Positions 53,125 through 62,319 of a DNA stretch of 64,000 bases are shown here, piece after piece. Position numbers and translations under genes: made by a program. Numbering within the stretch: the stretch's first letter is position 1; the number at the start of each line of letters is the position of its first letter. The DNA is from Rhizobium deserti (GTDB taxonomy: Bacteria; Pseudomonadota; Alphaproteobacteria; Rhizobiales; Rhizobiaceae): contig NZ_SMTL01000008.1 in the NCBI RefSeq assembly GCF_004358025.1, positions 1 through 64,000 on the forward strand, written 5' to 3'. The notes below the pieces were generated by a model. That model saw only the letters and a list, made by a program, of their open reading frames with translations. It was not told the DNA's origin and made no database searches.

Positions 53125-55154
53125 CCAAGCAGGCAATGAAAGTGCATAACGAAATGACCGACCGCTCCTTTACCGTCATCGACAACCAATGGATCAGGCT
53201 GAAGGACGGAACGCGGCTTGCCGCCCGCATCTGGATGCCGGACGGTGCCGAAGCCGATCCGGTGCCGGCCGTGTTCGAATTTCTGCCCTACCGCAAAAGG
53301 GACGGGACGAGCGCCAGAGACGAATCCACCTATCCTGCCTTTGCGGCAGCAGGGATTGCCGGCGTCCGCGTCGACATCCGCGGCTCCGGCGAATCGGATG
53401 GTGTCATCGACGGTGAATATACCGAGATTGAACTGGCAAATGCTTGCGAGTTGATAGCCTGGATTGCCGAGCAGCCTTGGTCGAACGGCAGGGTCGGCAT
53501 GATGGGCATATCCTGGGGCGGCTTCAATTCGCTACAAGTGGCGGCATTGCAGCCGCCGGCGTTGAAGGCGGTCATCTCCATCGCCTCGACCACCGATCGC
53601 TACAATGATGATATCCACTACAAGAACGGCTGCCACCTTTCCGCCCAGCTTTCCTGGGCGGCAACCATGCTCGCCTATCAGTCGCGCTCCCCCGATCCGG
53701 ATATCGTCGGCGATCATTGGCTGAAAATGTGGATGGAGCGGCTGGAGAATGAGCCCTTCTTCATGGAGGAATGGCTGTCACACCAGCGTCGCGACGCGTT
53801 CTGGGAGCATGGGTCGATCTGCGAGGATTTTGCCGCGATCCAGATCCCGACGCTGGTGATCGCCGGCTGGGCCGATGGCTATCGCAACACGCCGCTTCTC
53901 ACAGCCGCAGGACTAGGCGAGCAGTCGAAGGCCCTAATCGGACCATGGGTGCACAAATACCCGCATTTCGCTTGGCCAAAGCCACGCGCAGACTTTCTGG
54001 GCGAGGCGATCGCCTTCTGGAACCGCTGGCTGCGCGACGAGGAAAACGAGATCGAGAGGCTGCCGCAGGTGCGGGCCTTCATTCTTGATGGACCCAAGCC
54101 TGCTGTTCGGCGCGATGTGGATCCCGGCTTCTGGGTCTCGAAAGAGCGCTGGAGCGAGCCGCAGATGGAAAGCTTCTATGTCGACCAGTTCGGCACATTG
54201 TTGGACGGCATGCCGATCCCGCATGCGCCGCCCCATGAGGTCTACCTCAAATCGCCGCTCGATACCGGGATCTCGGCCGGCGAATGGTTCACGCTGAAGC
54301 CAGACGCCGAGCTTGCCGGCGATCAGCGCGTTGACGACGGCGGTTCGCTTGTTTTCCAAAGCCAACCCTTGAGCGAGCCGAAGATCTACCTTGGACGCCC
54401 GTCACTAACGGTGACCCTGCATTGCCAAGCGGAACTCGCCAATCTTTGTGCACGGGTTGTTGATGTTCATCCCGATGGGACTACCACTCGCGTCTCCTTC
54501 GGCGTCATCAATCTTGCCCATCGGAACGGCAACGCTGCCCCGCAGCCGTTGACACCGAGCGAGCCGGTGACGATCCGCCTGGAACTCGATACCTGCGGCT
54601 ACCGTTTCGGCGAGGGCCACCGGATCCGGCTATCGCTGTCCACCGCCTATTGGCCGATGATCCTGCCGCCGCCAGTCGATCCGGGCCTGACGATCGATCT
54701 CGCCTCGCTCGGCCTTGCCATGCCTATGCTTGGCGAACATCAGACCTTCGAGATGAAGCAGCCGGACAACCCGGATCCACTGCCCAAATACATTGAGCAG
54801 GCGCCTGCTCAGACACAACGCAGTGTCACGCGGGATCTGACCGGCAACTGCACGCATTACACGATCCACGAAGATACTGGGCTCTTCGAGCACCCGGATA
54901 CGGGATTAGCCACGCGGCAATTGCGTGAGGAAACCTGGTCTATCAGCGCCGATGATCCTCTCTCCATGACGGGTAGCTGCACCTGGACATGCGACATGCG
55001 GCGCGGCGGCTGGTCGGTACGCACCATCTCGGCTGCCCAGATTTCCTGTAGCGTCGAGGACTGGCTGATCAGTGCTTCGATCTCTGCGCAACAGGGCGAG
55101 AAGCACATCTTCGACAAGACCTTCGAAAAGGCCATCCCCCGCGACCTGATGTGA
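53121..55154 (+). CDS. CocE/NonD family hydrolase (X-Pro dipeptidyl-peptidase-like)
   Basis: A 677-residue alpha/beta hydrolase with a C-terminal jelly-roll of the PepX_C type. The triad can be placed: Ser in MMGISWGGFNSLQ near residue 133, Asp in IAGWADGYRNTPL near 252 and His in IGPWVHKYPHFAWP near 275. Family members include cocaine esterase, glutaryl-7-ACA acylase and X-Pro peptidases. It is the last gene of the importer operon, so it probably processes the imported compound in the cytoplasm (no signal peptide). The start is TTG 53121 (overlapping the ATPase stop), or ATG 53136 or 53154; none has a strong ribosome site. Confidence 0.88.
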   Translation: MTKQAMKVHNEMTDRSFTVIDNQWIRLKDGTRLAARIWMPDGAEADPVPAVFEFLPYRKRDGTSARDESTYPAFAAAGIAGVRVDIRGSGESDGVIDGEYTEIELANACELIAWIAEQPWSNGRVGMMGISWGGFNSLQVAALQPPALKAVISIASTTDRYNDDIHYKNGCHLSAQLSWAATMLAYQSRSPDPDIVGDHWLKMWMERLENEPFFMEEWLSHQRRDAFWEHGSICEDFAAIQIPTLVIAGWADGYRNTPLLTAAGLGEQSKALIGPWVHKYPHFAWPKPRADFLGEAIAFWNRWLRDEENEIERLPQVRAFILDGPKPAVRRDVDPGFWVSKERWSEPQMESFYVDQFGTLLDGMPIPHAPPHEVYLKSPLDTGISAGEWFTLKPDAELAGDQRVDDGGSLVFQSQPLSEPKIYLGRPSLTVTLHCQAELANLCARVVDVHPDGTTTRVSFGVINLAHRNGNAAPQPLTPSEPVTIRLELDTCGYRFGEGHRIRLSLSTAYWPMILPPPVDPGLTIDLASLGLAMPMLGEHQTFEMKQPDNPDPLPKYIEQAPAQTQRSVTRDLTGNCTHYTIHEDTGLFEHPDTGLATRQLREETWSISADDPLSMTGSCTWTCDMRRGGWSVRTISAAQISCSVEDWLISASISAQQGEKHIFDKTFEKAIPRDLM

Positions 55155-55197
55155 AGGAAGTAAGGTTCGGGATCCGTTTATCAGGCGGTCAAGCCAG

Positions 55198-56118
55198 TCA
55201 TTCTGCTGCGGCGAATTCGCGTACGGCCTCGCAAAGTGCTTGGAAGGCCTCCTGCGCGCCCTGGCTCATATGCCGAGCCCTCAGCCAGGCATGCACCATC
55301 TGGGGCTCGTCGCGGTACACGACAGACACGCCCACCGCTTGCAGCCGTTGGGCATAGTCTTGTCCATCGTCCCGCAGCGGATCGAAATGCGCCACGGTGA
55401 TATAGGCAGGCGGGAGATTGGATAAATCCGAGGTCAGCAGCGGATGCGCCACCGGCTCGTCCGCGGGCGCCTTCAGGACCGAGCGGTAATAGGCCACGTC
55501 CGCCGTCGTCAGGCCCGGTGCATTCGCCATCTCCTCGTAGGAACCGGAGACGAGGTCACCGCCGAGGCCTGGATAGATCAGGACTTGGCCTATGATGCCT
55601 GAAAGACCTTCCTCTCGAGCCCGAAGCGTAAGGCCGGCCGCAAGAGTGCCGCCCGCACTGTCGCCAATCACGACAATCTTCCTGCCTTCCGCCAGCAAAT
55701 GCTTTAGAACTCCAAAACAATCGTCTGTCTGGGCTGGCCAGACATGCTCCGGCGCCAGCCGATAGTCCACCGACACCAGTTCGGCCTTCGCCTGATCGGC
55801 AATTTCGGCGCAAATCGCATGATGGCTTTGGAGCGAGCCGACGACGAAGCCGCCGCCGTGCAGATAAAGAAGGAGGGTTGATGTCTCGAGCGCCGCAGGC
55901 CGATAGCGACGGGTCGGAACGGAGAGCATCTCGTTGAAAAAGGTAAGCCCGACCGGCAGCTCCCGATCAAAGCGGGCACAGAGAGCATCATACCAGGAGC
56001 GTTGTTGTTCAATGGGGGCATCGACCGCATCCGCCGGGTAGAAGGCGTCGCAGATCCTCAGAAATTCGTTTATCCCCTCCTCGTGCGGGAAAGGAGAATT
56101 CTTGGGCTCTGAAGTCAT
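55198..56118 (-). CDS. Alpha/beta hydrolase of the hormone-sensitive-lipase family
   Basis: A 306-residue esterase. The oxyanion motif LYLHGGGFVVGS is near residue 85, the nucleophile Ser is in VVIGDSAGGTLAAGL near 152, the Asp is in AHFDPLRDDGQDY near 249 and the His in QMVHAWLRAR near 280. It is of the HSL type (GDSAG). There is no signal peptide. I chose ATG 56118; in-frame codons up to 56175 lie further upstream without better signals. It converges on the CocE gene with 43 bases between stops and may share an ester-degrading context, but this is only proximity. Confidence 0.85.
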   Translation of the reverse strand: MTSEPKNSPFPHEEGINEFLRICDAFYPADAVDAPIEQQRSWYDALCARFDRELPVGLTFFNEMLSVPTRRYRPAALETSTLLLYLHGGGFVVGSLQSHHAICAEIADQAKAELVSVDYRLAPEHVWPAQTDDCFGVLKHLLAEGRKIVVIGDSAGGTLAAGLTLRAREEGLSGIIGQVLIYPGLGGDLVSGSYEEMANAPGLTTADVAYYRSVLKAPADEPVAHPLLTSDLSNLPPAYITVAHFDPLRDDGQDYAQRLQAVGVSVVYRDEPQMVHAWLRARHMSQGAQEAFQALCEAVREFAAAE

Positions 56119-56371
56119 GAGTGATCCCGACGGCTGGTCACAGGTCAGCCTAGGAGGCAACCGCTCCGCTTGCAACCATCCAGACGGTCTTCGAGACTAC
56201 CGGCGTGCAGCGCAAAAACCGCCGACATTAACTATCTCGGGCTATTTCAATTGAGAAAGCTCAGACCCGCTGTATATCGGTTTGCCAGGGGACGTCGCGA
56301 TTATCACGGCAAGAGCAGCCAAAGGCAGACAATTGGCAGAGGTCAGTACCCAAATTCCCGCTGAATCGCCC

Positions 56372-57130
56372 ATGTCGGACTGGCCCACCACGCTGCTGGG
56401 AGGCTTACCGGTTGTTCGCTGCAGCATGGAAACGGCCGCTGAAGGCTTCATCGATCACGCTCTGCGCGCCCGCGGAAGCCATGCGCGACCCTTCTATTCC
56501 ACTTCAGCCAACGGGCAGGTCATTGCCCTTTGTTCGAAAGAACCGTCTCATAGAGCGCTGATGGCGGAAGCGGACCAGATTCATGCGGACGGCATGCCGA
56601 TGGTCATGTTCTCCAAGTTTTATTCTTCCCATCCGGTGTCGGAACGCATCGCCACAACGGATCTTGTCCATGCGGTCGCTTTGAAGGCACAGCAGGCTGG
56701 GGTGAGCTTCTATTTCCTGGGAGGAAAGGAAGAGGTCAATGCCAAGGCCGTCGCCGCCATGCAGGCAGCCTATCCAAAATTGATTTTTGCAGGCCGCCGC
56801 AATGGGTATTTCGGGCCGGAGCAGGAGGATGCGGTCATTGCCGACATCCAGGCAGCCAAGCCGGATATCCTCTGGGTCGGCCTCGGCTTTCCGCTCGAGC
56901 AGGCATTCGTCAGCCGCAATCTCGATCGGCTCAGGGAAGTGGGGGTGATAAAGACGTCTGGAGGCTTGTTCGATTTTCTGTCGGGCCGAAACTCCCGTGC
57001 TCCGGCATGGATGCAGCGGGCCGGCCTGGAATGGGCCTACCGCATGATCAACGAGCCGCGGCGCCTGACCTTGCGTTACCTGGTGACAAATCCGATCGCA
57101 CTCCATGCACTTCTTCAAAAGTCCAAGTGA
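56372..57130 (+). CDS. WecG/TagA/CpsF family glycosyltransferase
   Basis: A GT26-family enzyme of about 252 residues that adds a sugar (for example ManNAcA or another hexose) to a lipid-linked intermediate in polysaccharide synthesis. It has STSANGQVIALC near residue 44, the conserved Asp in IHADGMPMVMFSK near 68, and GLGFPLEQAFVSRN near 172 (the GTGxPKQE site). The start is uncertain: ATG 56372 gives the family length, while TTG 56333 has AAGG upstream. No other polysaccharide genes are nearby. Confidence 0.85.
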   Translation: MSDWPTTLLGGLPVVRCSMETAAEGFIDHALRARGSHARPFYSTSANGQVIALCSKEPSHRALMAEADQIHADGMPMVMFSKFYSSHPVSERIATTDLVHAVALKAQQAGVSFYFLGGKEEVNAKAVAAMQAAYPKLIFAGRRNGYFGPEQEDAVIADIQAAKPDILWVGLGFPLEQAFVSRNLDRLREVGVIKTSGGLFDFLSGRNSRAPAWMQRAGLEWAYRMINEPRRLTLRYLVTNPIALHALLQKSK

Positions 57131-57176
57131 GCCTTTGGCTGAGCTCGGATCGGCCTCGTCATTTCAACGGTGAAGC

Positions 57177-57213
57177 AAAAAAAGGCCCGCACCACCTTTG
57201 CTGGTGTTGCGGG
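57177..57213 (-). terminator. Rho-independent terminator of the chemoreceptor gene
   Basis: CCCGCACCACC (57186-57196) pairs with GGTGTTGCGGG (57203-57213) with one mismatch. The A-run at 57177-57183 becomes a U-run on the minus strand, 30 bases after the chemoreceptor stop. A weaker T-run on the right (57223-57227) may help the opposing gene. Confidence 0.75.
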
Positions 57214-57242
57214 TCTGACGACTTTTTAGACCGCTTCTTGCG

Positions 57243-59492
57243 TTACGCGGCGTAGCGGGAGCTCGATTGGCGTAATGCACCGGCTGAATGACCGGCTCCG
57301 TGCATTTCGAAGCTTTCGAGCAGTTCCGACAGACGCGCGCTTTCCTGCGCCAGGTTGGCGCCAGCAGCGTTCATTTCTTCAACCATGGCCGCGTTTTGTT
57401 GGGTCATCTGATCCATGTGGTTGACGGAGGTGTTGATCTCCGAAAGACCGACAGCCTGTTCCTTGGCGGCAGTGGCGATCGCTTCCATGTGCTGGTTGAT
57501 CGACGTCACGAGACCAGCGATTTCACCAAGCCCGGTTCCCGTATCGTTGACGAGGGTCACGCCTTGGGTCACGGCAGCTTCAGAGTTTCCGATCAGGAGC
57601 TTGATTTCTTTTGCCGCATTCGCGGAACGCTGGGCAAGCTCGCGGACTTCCTGGGCAACGACGGCAAAGCCCTTGCCCGCTTCTCCGGCGCGCGCCGCTT
57701 CCACACCGGCATTGAGCGCCAGAAGGTTGGTCTGGAAGGCAATCTCGTCGATCACGCCGATGATGTTGGTGATCTGGCTAGAGGCCATTTCGATCTTCTT
57801 CATCGCATCGACTGCGCTGGACACGACGTCGCTGGACGATGCGGCACGCGACCGGGCATGGCGCACCATTTCACGCGCTTCGTTGGCTCTTTCGGACGTT
57901 TGCCTGACATTGGTAGTGACTTCCTCCAGCGCGGCGGCGGTTTCCTCCAGCGAGGCGGCCTGCTGCTCCGTGCGCTTCGCCAACTGATCGGACGCCATCG
58001 AAATCTCGCCGCTGCCGCTGCGAACGCTCAATGCCGTTTGACTGACGCCCTCCAAGGCATCGCGAAGCTGGCGGACGGAGCTGTTGAAATCGTGGCGCAG
58101 GGATTCGAACTGCTCGCTGAAGACCTCGTTGATCTCGCAGACCAAGTTGCCCGACGCCAAGGCCTGCAAGCCGCGTGCGAGACCCGAAGTGGCTTTCGTC
58201 AGGCGCTCTTCGGCTTCCCGTTCGGCCTTTTCTTGAAAAACAGCTCGCTCCACTTCAGCTGTCTTCCGATTTTCCTCGGCCTGAATCTCCAGCGTTTTGT
58301 TGTGCAGCGCGGCTTCCTTGAAGATCTCAACCGCGCGGGCCATTTCGCCGATCTCATCCGAACGGCCGGATGCTGCAACAGCGACTGACAAGTCGCCGTC
58401 GGCAAGTCTGCGCATGATGTTCGTCAGTTCGGCGATCGGGTTGGCGATGCGGAAGATGACCATCAGGATGCCGGCGATGGAGAGAGATAGCGTGATCGCC
58501 ATTGCAACGCCGTAGATCAGGATCGAGCGGGTCGAGGATGTGACGTGTGAAGCCGTGACGGCTGTCATCTGTTCAAGCGATTTGACGGCTATATCGGCAA
58601 GCGAGGCTTGAGCGGGCGCCGCCGGCTTACGCCATGCATCCACTGCCATGTCGATGGGCTGACTGGCCGCAAAAGCCTTCAGTGCAGCTGCTTTCTGCTC
58701 AGCGTAAGCTCCTCCGAAATAGGTGGTTTCAGCGACCTTATATTGTTCCTTGAGGGACGCGGGGACAGATGGCCCTTTGACGATTTGCGACACCAGATTC
58801 CAAGCAAAAGTGACCTTGCCATCCTGAACCGCAAGTTCGGAGAGCTTGGCGGCATTCAAAGGTTCCTTGGCGATGATAGCACCGACCAGTGTCGAGTTTG
58901 CCGAACCGCCATAGGTGCGCATGGACCAGCCGAGCGAACGAAGCTGCGTGAACATCATCAGCTGTGGATTGCGAGCCGCGATGACGACTTCCACCGCATT
59001 TGCCGATGCTTCAAGATTGGTCAGCATCTGGTCGGCATGTGCCAAGACCTCTTTGATCTGATCCGGATTGCGGCTAGCGACCGGTTTCTGAAATGCCGCA
59101 TCGACCTGCACTCGCAAGGATACCCAGCGTGTATAGCCATCCATCAGCGGCGCAAGCGACCTGCCAAGATCCTCAGAGGCGATTTCGTTCGAAAGTGTCT
59201 TCACGGCAACGAAGGCCGGATCGACAGCCTTACGACCGTCTATGAGGTTCACGAGGCTCGATTGGATGTCCGCGGGCTCCAGCTTTGCGGCAGAGGACAC
59301 CGCGCCGCGCTCACCGCGCAAACCAAGCAGCGCATCAAAAAGCCGAGCATCGAGCTGGGCCAATTGCGACAGTTCTGTTGAACTGCGATAAACGGCAACC
59401 TCCTGCATCAAAAGGCGCCCGACGAGGCCAATGACCGCTAAGCTTAGGGCGGCGAAAGCCAGAATGAGAGTATACTTGATCGATATTTTCAT
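57243..59492 (-). CDS. Methyl-accepting chemotaxis protein
   Basis: A membrane chemoreceptor of 749 residues. TM1 is at about 8-28 and TM2 at about 323-348 (ILIYGVAMAITLSLSIAGIL). The periplasmic domain of roughly 290 residues is all-helical and resembles nitrate/nitrite-sensing (NIT) domains, with RGERGAVSSAA near 59. HAMP follows (NPIAELTNIMRRLADGDLSV), then a second HAMP-like linker and the signalling domain with tip EIAFQTNLLALNAGVEAARA. ATG 59492 has GAGGGA upstream. The C-terminus (SSSRYAA) lacks a CheR-binding pentapeptide of the WxxF type. The ligand is unknown. Confidence 0.92.
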   Translation of the reverse strand: MKISIKYTLILAFAALSLAVIGLVGRLLMQEVAVYRSSTELSQLAQLDARLFDALLGLRGERGAVSSAAKLEPADIQSSLVNLIDGRKAVDPAFVAVKTLSNEIASEDLGRSLAPLMDGYTRWVSLRVQVDAAFQKPVASRNPDQIKEVLAHADQMLTNLEASANAVEVVIAARNPQLMMFTQLRSLGWSMRTYGGSANSTLVGAIIAKEPLNAAKLSELAVQDGKVTFAWNLVSQIVKGPSVPASLKEQYKVAETTYFGGAYAEQKAAALKAFAASQPIDMAVDAWRKPAAPAQASLADIAVKSLEQMTAVTASHVTSSTRSILIYGVAMAITLSLSIAGILMVIFRIANPIAELTNIMRRLADGDLSVAVAASGRSDEIGEMARAVEIFKEAALHNKTLEIQAEENRKTAEVERAVFQEKAEREAEERLTKATSGLARGLQALASGNLVCEINEVFSEQFESLRHDFNSSVRQLRDALEGVSQTALSVRSGSGEISMASDQLAKRTEQQAASLEETAAALEEVTTNVRQTSERANEAREMVRHARSRAASSSDVVSSAVDAMKKIEMASSQITNIIGVIDEIAFQTNLLALNAGVEAARAGEAGKGFAVVAQEVRELAQRSANAAKEIKLLIGNSEAAVTQGVTLVNDTGTGLGEIAGLVTSINQHMEAIATAAKEQAVGLSEINTSVNHMDQMTQQNAAMVEEMNAAGANLAQESARLSELLESFEMHGAGHSAGALRQSSSRYAA

Positions 59493-59849
59493 GTGTCCCT
59501 CGCAACATGCCCTCGACCAAAGCTTCATCTGCTAATGATTGGGTCATGCTATTTGAGGAACTTGTCATAAGAACATAAAGAGTCGATTAATCATCACGCC
59601 GCTGTAAAATCGCAGGTTGAGCTGAACCTCCACACTCTGGGCTTACATCATATATTGCCGCTTCAGAGGAGATGCTGCGGTATTTGCCTTGTGAAGGTTG
59701 AATGACACCGTCGCCTTGGAGCGGCTTCAGGCTTCATCCGAGTTCAAGCTGGAAGTGCCAGTAATCTGGTTACGGGATACGTTCAGGCTCTCGTTAGACA
59801 ACTGCATGCTCCACGCAGTCGCGGAGATCCTTATGCCTCAAGTCCATCA
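59493..59849. other. Intergenic region between the chemoreceptor gene and tRNA-Ser
   Basis: These 357 bases separate two leftward genes. They must carry the chemoreceptor promoter. I find no small gene, repeat or attachment-site duplication of the tRNA 3' end. Confidence 0.45.
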
Positions 59850-59939
59850 TGGCGGAGAGGGTGGGATTCGAACCCACGATACGGTTGCCCGTATGCCGCA
59901 TTTCGAGTGCGGTGCTTTCGACCACTCAGCCACCTCTCC
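59850..59939 (-). tRNA. tRNA-Ser (anticodon CGA)
   Basis: On the minus strand the acceptor stem GGAGAGG (59939-59933) pairs with CCTCTCC (59860-59854). The anticodon stem-loop CCGCA-CTCGAAA-TGCGG shows anticodon CGA, read as UCG serine. A long variable arm (CATACGGGCAACCGTAT) and T-loop GGTTCGAATCC are as expected for tRNA-Ser. The 3' CCA is encoded (59852-59850). Confidence 0.97.
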
Positions 59940-60036
59940 GCTTTGCTGGTCGGCGCATCTTGCAGCGCGGGCGTTCTCTTAGCGACGAAAGGCAATGCTG
60001 GCAAGCGCGAATATCAAAACCAGCCCGGCTTTTACC

Positions 60037-60065
60037 TTGACAGTTTTTCCTCTCTCACGTATCTC
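60037..60065 (+). promoter_or_regulatory. Probable rplU-rpmA promoter
   Basis: A -35 box TTGACA (60037-60042), a 17-base spacer and TATCTC (60060-60065) lie 180 bases before rplU. This leaves a leader of about 170 bases, long enough for autoregulation by a ribosomal protein, though I recognise no known structure. Confidence 0.6.
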
Positions 60066-60244
60066 CGCACGCGATCAGGCGTGGAAAAGTTCCCGCGCCT
60101 CTTTTGTGTGGGTGACAACAAGCAGCCCGCGCAATTCACCGGCAGCCGTTTCGAAAGTTCGCCTTTCAGATCCTGCCAGAGCTCGACTGACAAAAAGACG
60201 GCCATCCTTCGGATAGAGCCGGAACGAACATGAAAGGATAAAAA

Positions 60245-60556
60245 ATGTTCGCAGTCATTAAGACCGGCGGTAAGCAGTACTGCGTGGCAGCCAACGACGT
60301 GCTTACCATCGAAAAGCTGGAAGCCGATGCTGGTTCGGTTGTAGAATTCAACGAAGTCCTGGTTGTCGGCGTTGGCGCCGATGCCAAGTTCGGCGCCCCC
60401 TTTGTAGAAGGTGCGACCGTCAAGGCAGAAGTGGTCGAACATAACCGTGGCAAGAAGGTTCTTTCCTTCAAGAAGCGTCGCCGTCAGAATTCCAAGCGGA
60501 TTCGCGGACATCGCCAGCATCACACGGTTGTCCGCATCACGGACATCCTCGGCTAA
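60245..60556 (+). CDS. rplU: 50S ribosomal protein L21
   Basis: L21 binds 23S rRNA in the large subunit. It has 103 residues, the usual length. It begins [20 protein letters not shown] and contains the RNA-binding [20 protein letters not shown] near residue 77, then [13 protein letters not shown] 60245 follows AAAGGATAAAA. It heads the conserved rplU-rpmA pair, 30 bases before rpmA. Confidence 0.98.
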   Translation: MFAVIKTGGKQYCVAANDVLTIEKLEADAGSVVEFNEVLVVGVGADAKFGAPFVEGATVKAEVVEHNRGKKVLSFKKRRRQNSKRIRGHRQHHTVVRITDILG

Positions 60557-60586
60557 TCAGGTTTCGAAGGTTTAAGGAGAACTCCA

Positions 60587-60856
60587 ATGGCACATAAAAA
60601 AGCTGGCGGTTCCTCGCGCAACGGTCGCGATTCAAATTCCAAGCGCCTTGGCGTGAAGAAGTTCGGTGGCGAAGTCGTCATTCCGGGCAACATTATCGTG
60701 CGTCAGCGCGGCACGCAGTGGCATCCGGGCGCCAATGTCGGCCTCGGCAAGGACCACACTATTTTTGCGCTGACCGCAGGCAATGTGAATTACCGCACGA
60801 AGGCCAATGGCCGAGTGTACGTGTCCGTCATGCCGAAAGCCGAAGCAGCAGAATAA
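60587..60856 (+). CDS. rpmA: 50S ribosomal protein L27
   Basis: L27 reaches the peptidyl-transferase centre with its N-terminus. It has 89 residues. It begins [20 protein letters not shown] and has no cleavable N-terminal extension of the Firmicutes type. [19 protein letters not shown] near residue 36 is typical. ATG 60587 follows AAGGAGAA. A strong terminator follows at 60924. Confidence 0.98.
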   Translation: MAHKKAGGSSRNGRDSNSKRLGVKKFGGEVVIPGNIIVRQRGTQWHPGANVGLGKDHTIFALTAGNVNYRTKANGRVYVSVMPKAEAAE

Positions 60857-60923
60857 AACCGGTCAAGCGTTCTTAAGCAGCCGGTGTCACATCGACCCGG
60901 TTGAACGCGCAAGGTTCAGTCAG

Positions 60924-60960
60924 AAAAAGGGAAGATGGGACACCACCATCTTCCCTTTTT
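60924..60960. terminator. Rho-independent terminator after rpmA
   Basis: GGGAAGATGG (60929-60938), a 7-base loop and CCATCTTCCC (60946-60955) form a perfect 10-bp stem flanked by AAAAA on the left and TTTTT on the right. It separates rpmA from the acetyltransferase genes. Confidence 0.88.
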
Positions 60961-60985
60961 CTTTTTCCCAATAGGAGGACTGAAC

Positions 60986-61633
60986 ATGCAAGGCGAACTA
61001 ATGCGGGCGAGCCAATCCCGGCCGCCAAAGGACCGGTCAGAAGACCGGTTAAGACCCGACAGGTCGAGAAGCGATTGCCCCGTCTTGTTATCGCAAAGAC
61101 TTGTTCTGCGCGCACCCCACGAAGACGACATAGACGCACTTGCCCATCTCGCCAATAATGCGAACATCGCCACCATGGTGTCCCGCATGCCGCATCCTTA
61201 TACGGCAAAAGACGCCGCCGACTTCGTGCGACGTACGAAAGCAGGCGAGATTGGCAAATGCGTCTATGCCATCACCGGAGGCGACAACGGTGCCTTTCTC
61301 GGTTGCTGCGCATTGGAGCCCCAGGAAGACGAGCATGCCCTGGAAATTGGCTATTGGCTAGGAGAACCCTTTTGGAACAAGGGCTATGCCACCGAGGCCG
61401 CCCACGTGCTGATCGACATGGCGTTCCGGACGCGCAACCAGATCGACCATATCGACGCCAGATGCCGGGTAACCAATGTTGCGTCGAAGCGGGTTATCCA
61501 GAAATGCGGCTTCCAGTTCCAGGGCACAGGCATGATCGAATGCTTGGCGGTCGGCGGCATGGTTGCCGTCGAATGGTTCCGGCTCGACCGCAAGACATGG
61601 ATCTCGCTGCGAAGCTGGGGAGAGCTGAGATGA
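60986..61633 (+). CDS. GNAT family N-acetyltransferase (RimJ/RimL-like), first copy
   Basis: A 215-residue GNAT protein with a basic, probably disordered N-terminus (about 35 residues), then SQRLVLRAPHEDDIDALAHL, an acetyl-CoA site around EIGYWLGEPFWNKGYATEAA near residue 122, and NVASKRVIQKCGFQFQGTG near 168. This pattern is that of the RimJ/RimL/Acetyltransf_3 group. ATG 60986 has AGGAGG upstream. It is coupled by ATGA to a second GNAT gene. The substrate is unknown; a ribosomal-protein N-terminus is possible given the setting. Confidence 0.9.
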   Translation: MQGELMRASQSRPPKDRSEDRLRPDRSRSDCPVLLSQRLVLRAPHEDDIDALAHLANNANIATMVSRMPHPYTAKDAADFVRRTKAGEIGKCVYAITGGDNGAFLGCCALEPQEDEHALEIGYWLGEPFWNKGYATEAAHVLIDMAFRTRNQIDHIDARCRVTNVASKRVIQKCGFQFQGTGMIECLAVGGMVAVEWFRLDRKTWISLRSWGELR

Positions 61634-62217
61634 GAGCTGCCCTGTCGCACAAGACGGCTGCCGCAAGCGCCACGCCCGGCCCCTGCCCCGTGATCGCAAC
61701 AAGGCGGCTGGTGCTTCGTCCGCATAGATTGGCGGATGCGGGCGCGATATCGGAATCGCTTGGCGATTTCCAGGTAACCCGGATGCTGGCACGCGTGCCG
61801 CAACCTTATCACCGCCAGGATGCTCTGGATTGGCTGGTACCGCAGGTTTCAGGCATCTTGCCCGATTGGACGCTGGCGATCACCTCCGGCGACGATACGC
61901 ATATCGGCTTGGTCGGTATCGAACTCCGGCACGACCACTGGCATCTCGGCTACTGGTTGAACCGCTTCTATTGGGGAAAGGGTTACATGAGCGAGGCTGT
62001 CGCGGCGGCTCTGGAACGCTTCTTCCGACGCATGCCTCAAACGACGGTGTTTTCCGGCGCCTTTGCCGACAACCTTGCCTCGCTCCGGATCCAGAAGAAG
62101 CTTGGGTTCCGCATCATCGATGCCAACCAGATCTTCAGCCTGTCACGCAATGCCATGGCACCCCATGTGGAAACCATGCTCCTGCCGCAGGACCTGCGCG
62201 TGATCACGGGGCAGTGA
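61630..62217 (+). CDS. GNAT family N-acetyltransferase, second copy
   Basis: A 195-residue paralogue of the upstream protein, with ATRRLVLRPHRLADAGAISE near residue 22, HLGYWLNRFYWGKGYMSEAV near 107 and NLASLRIQKKLGFRI near 150. It starts at ATG 61630 in the stop of the first copy. The two are clearly divergent and probably have different targets. The order rpmA, two GNAT genes, obgE, proB is usual in Rhizobiaceae (family knowledge). Confidence 0.9.
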   Translation: MRAALSHKTAAASATPGPCPVIATRRLVLRPHRLADAGAISESLGDFQVTRMLARVPQPYHRQDALDWLVPQVSGILPDWTLAITSGDDTHIGLVGIELRHDHWHLGYWLNRFYWGKGYMSEAVAAALERFFRRMPQTTVFSGAFADNLASLRIQKKLGFRIIDANQIFSLSRNAMAPHVETMLLPQDLRVITGQ

Positions 62218-62227
62218 CCCATCAACA

Positions 62228-62256
62228 AGAGATCCGGCGGAACAGCCGCCGGATCT
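62228..62256 (+). terminator. Strong hairpin before obgE
   Basis: AGAGATCCGGCGG (62228-62240) and CCGCCGGATCTCT (62244-62256) form a perfect 13-bp stem 10 bases after the second GNAT stop. There is no proper U-run, so it may be a terminator helped by Rho, or an mRNA 3' stabiliser, ahead of the obgE promoter. Confidence 0.5.
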
Positions 62257-62319
62257 CTGTCACGACCTTGTCCATGCCAATGCCGTTTTGCGTGTTATAG
62301 CTGACGATGTTCATGATAG

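Noticed and set aside
59850-59939. tRNA-Ser as an integration site for a genomic island
   Set aside because: I found no integrase and no repeat of the tRNA 3' end in the window, and the flanking genes are ordinary.
59698-60233. Short plus-strand frames across the tRNA-Ser region
   Set aside because: They read through a tRNA gene on the other strand and show no protein family.
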